Part shown: positions 57,205-64,000 of the stretch, piece after piece
Layout: each line of letters starts with the position of its first letter
How positions within the stretch are numbered: the first letter of the stretch is position 1
Position numbers and translations under genes: made by a program
Notes under the pieces: generated by a model
The model's input: the letters and a program-made list of their open reading frames with translations, nothing else
The model's database searches: none
Told to the model about the DNA's origin: nothing
Assembly (NCBI GenBank): GCA_922989275.2
Contig: OV277869.1
Location: forward strand, 22,392,189-22,456,188
From: Gari tellinella
Lineage: Eukaryota > Mollusca > Bivalvia > Cardiida > Psammobiidae
Reading direction: 5' to 3'
DNA: 64,000 nucleotides

Positions 57205-57450
57205 TTTTCAAATAAACGCTTTTATGCCATTAACCTGATGTATATTACAAACATTTTGGAGCCAGATCAGACGCCGGGTTACCCGGCGTCTGATTAAGCT
57301 ACAAACTGTTTGCCACTCAGTTAAAGGGAAGTCATAAGTTAACTTTTTTTATTAAAAAAGTGGTGGGTTTTGTTTTTGTTTTAATTACAATGCATTATGT
57401 TTGCGTTGACTTACGTTCAAACGGGAAAGAGTAAATTGTTCCACGCTGAA
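57205..57450. mobile_element. Family A MITE, degraded ends
   Basis: AAATAAACGCTTTTATGCC at the left, a perfect GACGCCGGGTTACCCGGCGTC apex at the centre, and GTTCAAACGGGAAAGAGTAA at the right. Confidence 0.75.
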
Positions 57451-57579
57451 GTTCACAAAACCGAGTTTGACATTTCTTACCATTTGCATAACATCTTGGG
57501 AATCTAAAGGGTGGTTTGGATCTTTTACTTGCCGCGCATACAAAATCTAGTCGCCATTTGATTGGCATCTGATCAGGGT

Positions 57580-57725
57580 ACTTGGTTATAAAGCATTTTA
57601 GTTCAGTCTGAAATCATTTTCAAGCATTTGATTGGTCAGATTTGAGCATCAGCTCAAATCTGACCGATCAAGTCCTTGAGAATGATCTCAGACTCAAATC
57701 AACTCTTTGTAACATTGGACCATGA
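57580..57725. repeat. Inverted-repeat element with perfect inner hairpin
   Basis: TTTGATTGGTCAGATTTGAGC / GCTCAAATCTGACCGATCAAG around ATCA (about 57637-57682). Outer arms TTATAAAGCATTTTAGTTC and AATCAACTCTTTGTAA. Confidence 0.75.
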
Positions 57726-57778
57726 TTTCAATAGGATTGACACTCGATTTCAATTTATTTCAGTCATATTCACATGTA

Positions 57779-57982
57779 CAGTGGATAAGACGTTATTCTT
57801 TCCCAATAAAAGCGTTTAGGCTAAAACCACTACATGTATTGAGCTAGATCAGAGCCCGAAGTAATTGCCACTCAGATTTAAAAAGTTAAGAATTTCTAAA
57901 AGTTGGAATTTTCTACAATTTATTCTCATGCGTTTGCCTTTCGTTTGCGTTTGAACGGGAAAGAATATCGTATTCTCGACTG
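57779..57982. mobile_element. Family A MITE with deleted palindrome
   Basis: CAGTGGATAAGACGTTATTC at the left and GAACGGGAAAGAATATCGTA with TTCTCGACTG at the right. TA flanks it. Confidence 0.8.
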
Positions 57983-58001
57983 TACAATAACATTCACGTG
58001 T

Positions 58002-58543
58002 CACCATATATGCAATATTCACGTAGTTGAGCGATAATGTGGTGAACTGCTAAATTTCCATACTGCTCAAGCACATGCTTATCTGACCTCTTAATAAATT
58101 TCTAATTATAAAAAGATTAGACTGACAGCATACGGTCGGAAAAGAAACAATTAATTTTTCGGTTGGTTGCTATTACATCATTGGATAGCTACAGAAAGAC
58201 AGTATATCGGGTTACATGTTGTGACTATTTTGCTTGAACTTGCAGTCTGCTACCTTATATTACAAGCTAAATGAAACAATCAAAAGCAAACACAATCAAT
58301 TATGAATTAATATAGGTGCTGGTTGACACCAGAACAAATGCTATATGTAGGAGCTACAGATCTGGATACCCTCCCACTACATGATTATTAACTCATTGTG
58401 TAAACACATTGTTTCATCTTATCTAAGAACTGACAATGCTCATTAAGGCTCTGGTTGACTTATCTATAGTTGAAGCGGATTTTCGGTAGAGCATGTAATT
58501 TGTTACTAGATTATGATTCTAAGGGGTCAGGTTTGTGACAGAT
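58002..58543 (+). repeat. Duplicated 0.55-kb segment, copy 2
   Basis: GTCACCATATATGCAATATT, AGTATATCGGGTTACATGTT, TTGTTTCATCTTATCTAAGA and GATTATGATTCTAAGGGGTC match 52707-53303 in the same orientation. Confidence 0.8.
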
Positions 58544-58568
58544 GGTGACAACAGTGATGTCTTTTAGT

Positions 58569-58609
58569 AACTTATATATCGGAGCCTCTTGGGCTCCGAT
58601 ATATCAGTA
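58569..58609. repeat. Short perfect palindrome
   Basis: TTATATATCGGAGCC / GGCTCCGATATATCAG around TCTTG. Confidence 0.8.
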
Positions 58610-59139
58610 ACTAAACGATATCCCTTACATACAAATTTAACTATGCCCTGAAACATACTGTGTATAATATGGACTGAAAATAATAACAACGTGTATCTGA
58701 TATGGATTTCTTCGTATGCCTTTAGCAGAATATTCATGAAGGTTTTCAGAGAACTGCTGTAAACAGTTGCGATACAGATGAGATGTTGAGTAACTCGAAG
58801 TCTAGTCACGAGTCTCCTTTTGTTGTTGTTGTTGTTGTTGTTGCCATATTAGTGGTATTTTCTAATAGAAAAACTGTAGATAATGAGATAAATCAGTTTT
58901 GAGAAAATGTTGCAGAGAACAGTTTTGACATACAAAACCTGCCGAGGCCTAAGTATACTCATGTTTCGCATGACAGCGTACACTAGGGTTGTAACCATTT
59001 ATGCTCGTGTGCTAGTGTTTAATGTAAATGACAACTGTTACAGCATAGACTTGATGTGAAAATACTCCAGAGGAGGTGATGCAGAATATTTGAAGAAGAA
59101 GAAGACAACTTTAATTACCAGTCTCCGAGCTCCGAGTTT

Positions 59140-59440
59140 GCCCTGTTTGCTTATCTGAACTTTAACATAAAACAAAACGAAAATGAAAAAATAGACCAGG
59201 CACCCCTTATATCAAAACTGGACTTATCCAATATATAAGCATGAAAAAATCTATTTGGCACAAATAAGTTACAGCTTTCTCTACCATAGGCGACTGTTGT
59301 CCAACATTGCAAACGGTGTCTGTTCTGGATTAAAACTGTTTGCGAACGTAACAGGATTTCATGGAGATGCCTTCTTAAGCTATTACCCCAAAGCATGTTT
59401 CTAGTTTTTAATACAGGGGTCCGTTTCATAAAACGTCATA
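59140..59440. repeat. Copy of the CCCATATATGG-type repeat, degraded
   Basis: AAACGAAAATGAAAAAATAG and AGGCACCCCTTATATCAAAA mirror 900-960. ATTGCAAACGGTGTCTGTTC is a half palindrome. Confidence 0.55.
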
Positions 59441-59659
59441 CTATAAAAAACTGTCGTAAGTCAAAACTTTAAAATACATTTAATTTCTAATTTCCCTATC
59501 TAATCCTGTCTAGTGACATCTGTTTGGAGTCGTCTTTTCAAGACGATTCCAAAGAGATGTCACAAGACAGGATTATATGGAAAAATAAATATTAATTGAG
59601 ACTTCTATAATCTTACCTACGACAACATTTGTCGTACGATGTTTTATGAAACGGGCCCC
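59416..59659. mobile_element. Hairpin MITE with GGGGYCCGTTTCATAAAAC ends
   Basis: GGGGTCCGTTTCATAAAACG is mirrored by GTTTTATGAAACGGGCCCC, with CTGTCGTAAG / CTACGACAAC inside. At the centre is a perfect hairpin TAATCCTGTCTAGTGACATC / GATGTCACAAGACAGGATTA with apex GTCGTCTTTTCAAGACGA (about 59500-59576). Confidence 0.88.
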
Positions 59660-59669
59660 AGGTGACCAC

Positions 59670-59765
59670 TTAGAGCAGATTGAAAGTATTTAGCAGAATG
59701 CGCCATAAGGCGCCTTAAGGCGCATTCTACTTTGCTTTCAGTCTGCATTAAGGCATATCTGCCTC
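59670..59765. repeat. CAGGTTGAAA-type hairpin
   Basis: GAGCAGATTGAAAGTATTTA, GCAGAATGCGCC / GGCGCATTCTACTTTGC and TTTCAGTCTGCATTAAGGC form a nearly perfect stem with the apex AAGGCGCCTTAAGGCGC. Confidence 0.8.
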
Positions 59766-59849
59766 AACCCTTATGCTTTTACATTTACTTTCACGCCTAT
59801 TGAGAACAAATAGGGAGGGGTCATACAAAGGACCAGATATTTGTCTTTA

Positions 59850-60066
59850 AACACAAATGAAACCGAAGGCAAAACAATAAAATATAGACAATTACAATTT
59901 TCTGAAATGTTAAACGACTTATTTTAGATTGAGTGGTAAACAGTAAAGAGCCTGATCAGGCGCCGGAATACCCTACGTCTGGCCTTGCTCTGGTAAACTG
60001 TTTTCAGTGGAAATAAGTTTCTTAGCATAATGTCGTTTATTGGGAAAGAATAACGCCTTCTCACTG
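59850..60066. mobile_element. Family A MITE, degraded left end
   Basis: AGAGCCTGATCAGGCGCCGG core, then GTCGTTTATTGGGAAAGAAT and AACGCCTTCTCACTG. Confidence 0.7.
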
Positions 60067-60069
60067 TAC

Positions 60070-60540
60070 ATGTACAACTTTGACGCAGACTACATTATCA
60101 GAATAAGATAAAACTCGATCGCGTGTTTAAGGAAATAATAACGCCTTCTCCACTGAAATGGTTCTTTCATTAAAAAATAAACCATGGCTGCTTAACCAAC
60201 GCAATACTGAAATCCAGAAATTTCCTAGATTGATTTGCTCTGCACCTTTTATCTGGGTTCATATTCAAGCTGTGAACAATGGGCTGTGCATAGACAAACG
60301 AAATCGTCTGTGTGTGTTGCAGTCACTTGGCAAATTATAGCAAGATGTCGCCTTTTTGACAGTTTCGTCCGCTCCAATAAATAATTTCAAACCTGACTCA
60401 CTCTCAAGCGGAGTCTTATCAGTGTCTCACTGGTTGCCTGCATATTGCATAATATCCTAGTTTTAAAGTATCTGCGATGAGTGCAACGCCCAATTGAGAT
60501 TGAGACCAGCAGGTATATGAGACAAAGGTGCTTAATACGT
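60070..60540. other. Gene-free stretch
   Basis: A stray family A end lies at 60128-60155 (AATAACGCCTTCTCCACTG). The rest is unassigned. Confidence 0.35.
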
Positions 60541-60544
60541 GCCT

Positions 60545-60745
60545 AGCCGCCTAGCGTCCCATAAACGGGCATAGGCAAACAGTGCAGACCAAGATCAATC
60601 ACCGCAAACCAAGGCGTCTGTTCTGAATCTACAGCGTACTATATTGAATTTATATCAAACTTTAAGAAAAAAATGAACAAATAGACCAAGTACCCTTCTT
60701 ATTACAAAAATGTCTCATCTTATATATAAGCATGGACGAGTAGAC
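60545..60745. repeat. Copy of the CCCATATATGG-type repeat
   Basis: CCCATAAACGGGCATAGGC, CAAACAGTGCAGACCAAGAT, then AAATAGACCAAGTACCCTTC and TATATATAAGCATGGACGAG. Confidence 0.6.
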
Positions 60746-60932
60746 TGTCTACTAGTAGACACACATGGCTTAATCAATTGCAATAATGTGTGCTCGTTTA
60801 GCCCTTAGTACACTGTTGCGTTTGTCCGATAAAATATCATTTCATATGAAATAGCTAACTGTGTATTTCATATGAAAAGTTCCGCAGTTATAAACAAACA
60901 CTTCATAATTTTAGATCAGAATGATTTATCTA

Positions 60933-61174
60933 CAGTGGAGAATCTGTTATTCTTTCCCGTTTAAACGCAAACGTACGCAAACGCAAAACACTAAAACATA
61001 GAAAAGAACAACTTTTGGACAATTCTGATAATTCTTGTTTACCTTGGTGGCAAACAGTTTGGAGCCTGATCAGACGGTTACCTGGCGTCTGATCTGGCTT
61101 CAAACTGTTTGCACTGCAAATAATAGTTTTAGCGTAAACGCGTTTATTGGGAAAGAATAACGTTTTCTCCACTG
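60933..61174. mobile_element. Family A MITE, well preserved
   Basis: CAGTGGAGAATCTGTTATTC and GAATAACGTTTTCTCCACTG with TA flanks. The central palindrome has lost about six bases of one apex side (GATCAGACGGTTACCTGGC). Confidence 0.88.
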
Positions 61175-61249
61175 TATAATGAAATATTCCATCAAGCACA
61201 CAGGGAAAGTTCATTGCAATAAACAGGCATTAAAGGGTTAAATCCATTG

Positions 61250-61325
61250 CAAACTCTTTAGAACCAGCTCAGACGCCGAGTGACTCAGTGTCTGTTAAGT
61301 CAAAACAAGGTTTTAAACTGTTTAA
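61250..61325. repeat. Palindrome, shared-core type, degraded
   Basis: CAAACTCTTTAGAACCAGCT, apex GACGCCGAGTGACTCAGTGTC, then a mirrored side with an insertion. Confidence 0.55.
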
Positions 61326-61469
61326 CTCTCATACTTAAAAATATCAAACATTCAAGTATTTTTAGTGAATAGGGTTGCTTTTGAAAACAGGGAAGAAACC
61401 AGGGAAGATCCCCCAAAGTGCTGCATAATCATGGTCTGTATCGTTTCTTATTGGTTCTGTCTAACATAA

Positions 61470-61677
61470 ATCTGCATTCAAGCTGTTTGTCACTCTTCAT
61501 CGTATTTCTGCTATCAAAATGTCTACTAATACATGTATGTAACAATGAAGAAAATTAGCAGACGATATTGCAGAAGAAACAGTGTTAGACATAGTTCTCC
61601 AGTTTAGGGACCTTCGGCAAGGGTTGTTGAAAGGAAGGAGTCGTTGTTTGGAGGGCCCTTGTAGGGATGTAGCAATG
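61470..61677. mobile_element. Family B MITE, right half
   Basis: It starts at the palindrome centre (ATTCAAGCTGTTTGTCACTC), then AGCAGACGATATTGCAG, and ends GGGCCCTTGTAGGGATGTAG. Confidence 0.7.
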
Positions 61678-61918
61678 TACATATAATTCAATTTGAAGAT
61701 GCAAATGTACACTCATAGAGGACGGAGTTTGATACATGCATATTCAGAGGGAGACGAGCTAAAATGCTTTAAACTGTCATTATATATATAAATTTATGCA
61801 ATGATATAGTTTTGAAGGGGATGGTTTTATGGCGAAATGAAGTTTACGCTGTCATTACACCCCTATGCATCTTTTTTAATAATTGCTTTAAACCTATACA
61901 TGACTGTTTTATATTGCA

Positions 61919-62179
61919 TACTGTTAATAAGACTTTATTCTTACATTTTGCCTGTTTAAATAAAACTAAACGCAAAAGCAACACAATAAAACAAAAATTA
62001 TAATGGATTTATGATACTGTTTTATTTATATTTTATATATCATTCTGAGCGGCAAACAGTTTGGAAACTGATCAGACACTGGTTCACCCGGCTTCGGATC
62101 TGGCCCCAAGCTGTTTTCAATGATTTTAATTGTTTAAGCAGAAGCGTGAATTGGGAAAGAATAAAAGTATTCTTCACTG
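61919..62179. mobile_element. Family A MITE, degraded
   Basis: CTGTTAATAAGACTTTATTC at the left, AACTGATCAGACACTGGTTC core, then TTGGGAAAGAATAAAAGTAT and TCTTCACTG at the right. Confidence 0.75.
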
Positions 62180-62700
62180 CATGACGTTTTATTTTACACT
62201 GTTAGAAATGGTAATTAACTTTTATCTCGGACTGCAACTGAGATGCTGAGATAAAACGCAGGTGTTGCTAACTATGGACTTTTAATTACTCATCCATACA
62301 CACTCGAGCCTCGAGTCTAGAATCTGTATCCCTAAATGATATGGTTTTGGCAAGTTTATTCTATGATTCCGGTTAAATGCCAATTGTAAACTGAAAATGG
62401 TTCGCAACACGCCGACATCCAAATACGTACTCACTCACAAAATTTGGTGATCCTAACTCATGGTATCTGGAAACCCGTTTCCTGTAACTGACGTCAAGTA
62501 CACAGCGTCCCAAAGATACACTCATGTAGTATTCAAAGCTGGTGTGGTAGAAAATATTTGCTCAAGTTTTCCTATTCTATACAATTGAGATCAAAGGTCA
62601 CATTGGCCTCAAGCCACTGTCAACTCGCAATTCCATAATAGTGTCACAAGAAAAAGTTGGTACCTCTAGATGGTGTTGTAGAAGAATTATCCTTGGGACA
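62180..62700. other. Gene-free stretch
   Basis: Repeat-like (ACAAAATTTGGTGATCCTAA). It carries no coding sequence. Confidence 0.35.
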
Positions 62701-62702
62701 AG

Positions 62703-63683
62703 TTTTTTCAGCGGAGCTGAATGATATCTATTTAGATCAACATTTTCAACCAATCATATTTTATCAGAAATTCAGAATCAAGAGCACCTGTTGAAAAGTA
62801 AATTGTTTGATTGGATAGTAGCCAGGGCGCCAGGGGTGTATTTCAAAACTTAAAATCTGCATTAAACCCTATGGTGTCACTACTCATTTGAATCGTCTCC
62901 TTGAGACGATCCAAATGAGTAGCAACACCATAGGGTTTGGTGCTGAAATTAGTGAAAAAATGTGATTTGTTCAATTTACTCCCTCTTATCTGGAGCCCTG
63001 TAGGCTGGTCTAAGCACTTTTAGAGTTTTACCAGATATGAGTTGTGAGTGTAAAGTTAGAGACACAGACTGACTGTGCTGATGCAAGCATGCTTCTATTT
63101 TAAGAAATGGCGTCTGAAATCTTTTTATAGATATACAGAGGAAGCTAGTTGTTTTGTTACTGGCATTGTAGACGGTGAACGCCAGTAAGTAAGTAAGTTA
63201 GTGTTAACTACCAATTTGTTTAAATTGTTAACTATTTGTACATATTTACCATACATTAATAGCAATATAATAAATGGTCTCAATTGAGTTAAACACAATT
63301 GCCTCGTTTCATCATTATTTACAAGAGTGAAATGTAAAAGCATCTACAGCAGACTGTTGCATCTGTATGTTATAGTTTGTTACAAGAAACTCTATGAATA
63401 AAGTTTGATATATAGAACACTAGATTAATGTGAGGATCTCCTACCAGTAGCTAGGATTTGAGTTAAATTATTGTTTTGTTTTGCATTTCTATACATGATA
63501 GTTTTGCATTTTAAATAAAAGTTACTGTTTCCATTGTATACAATGTACTTGTATTTTTTGCTTTTCAATCGGAGATATTTCAATTCTCTGAAAACCTCAA
63601 TTTCATTCAATTTTGCACACCAATCTATAGCATTAGTTCAACCGCTCATTCCGCTGAATATCTTTTTTAAAGATATTTCTTGT
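62703..63683 (+). mobile_element. Family E element, copy 3
   Basis: TTTTTCAGCGGAGCTG at the left and CATTCCGCTGAATATC at the right: the terminal repeat has the compensating change GGCGG to AGCGG on both ends. The internal hairpin has the apex CGTCTCCTTGAGACG. A local insertion near 63160-63200 contains AAGTAAGTAAGT. Confidence 0.85.
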
Positions 63684-64000
63684 TTCTTCATTCTGCTATA
63701 GTAGAGGTCAAATGTCAAGGTCAATGTCACAGTGACTTGTTACAGAAAAACGCGCATTTTCATAATGTATCCCCCAACAAATTCGGTATTCCTAGCTTAT
63801 GTGGTTAAGAAAGTATGTTCCGAGCATAGGGGACACAGACGAACGGACGGGCAGAGTTCAATAACTATGTGCGCCCAAAACTGGCGAGTGTGCTTAAAAA
63901 GGTCTTAAACTTTTGTAAGTCGGGATTCATGAAATAGGCTGAAATAAAGCCATGTTATATTTTGTTATGTATATATACAAGCTTAAAAGTCCCTTAAGAT
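63684..64000. repeat. Interspersed repeat with AGGTCA half-sites
   Basis: AGGTCAAATGTCAAGGTCAA lies at 63705-63724, then ACAAATTCGGTATTCCTAGC and GTTAAGAAAGTATG. The type resembles fragments near 37840-38000 and 62440-62600. No gene was found before the window ends. Confidence 0.4.

Larger units (their letters stand above)
56695..59060 (+). repeat. Segmental duplication, downstream arm
   Basis: Same order and orientation of landmarks as 34060-36030: TTCAAATGTTCGGCACGCTC (57069), ACCGAGTTTGACATTTCTTA (57462), ATGCCCTGAAACATACTGTG (58643), ACCTGCCGAGGCCTAAGTAT (58938) and ACTCATGTTTCGCATGACAG (58957). Private insertions in this arm are family A copies at about 57205 and 57779 and the 58002-58543 repeat. 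Confidence 0.8.

Overview
This is AT-rich animal nuclear DNA with one spliced protein-coding gene, an alpha-tubulin, in a dense field of transposon remnants. The tubulin is animal-like (MREC start, K40, 451 codons, introns). The mixture of L2/CR1-like, jockey-like and RTE-like LINE debris with very many palindromic short elements suggests a mollusc, most likely a bivalve. That placement is inference from repeat style, not proven here.

Layout. 1-19 kb holds a decayed LINE (1.4-2.8 kb), an RTE-like reverse-transcriptase fragment (8.1-8.6 kb), three copies of a 0.7-1.1 kb element ending in a 160-bp palindrome (5.2, 15.4 and 16.1 kb), a three-deep nested insertion (12.46-13.84 kb) and many hairpin MITEs. 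19.3-25.2 kb is bounded by long inverted repeats. It contains an unrecognised open frame, a decayed C2H2 zinc-finger stretch and a nested 2.4 kb transposon with 30-bp terminal inverted repeats and AATG target duplications. 25-34 kb carries more MITEs, four TTAA-flanked elements, tRNA-like sequences and a broken reading frame behind a YY1-like motif.

Alpha-tubulin lies on the + strand. A core promoter and 5' UTR candidate is at 39.27-39.43 kb, with an exon 1 that contributes only the ATG (39433-39435). Exon 2 is 46663-46885 and exon 3 is 48559-49688, with a poly(A) signal at 49772. Exons 2 and 3 join in frame through a split Asp76 codon. The introns (7.2 and 1.7 kb) are packed with repeats. 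About 2 kb upstream (34.06-36.03 kb) is repeated in direct orientation downstream (56.7-59.06 kb), so the gene sits between the arms of a segmental duplication.

50-56 kb holds two LINE copies on the minus strand: a jockey-like one with a single in-frame stop, and an L2/CR1-like one with 781 uninterrupted codons. 56-64 kb is again duplication and MITEs.

The strongest pattern in the window is a CpG-containing palindrome (CAAACAGTTTGGAnCCTGATCAG, then ACGCCG at the apex) that recurs at the centre of short elements whose outer terminal repeats are unrelated. Open frames reading through it are not genes.
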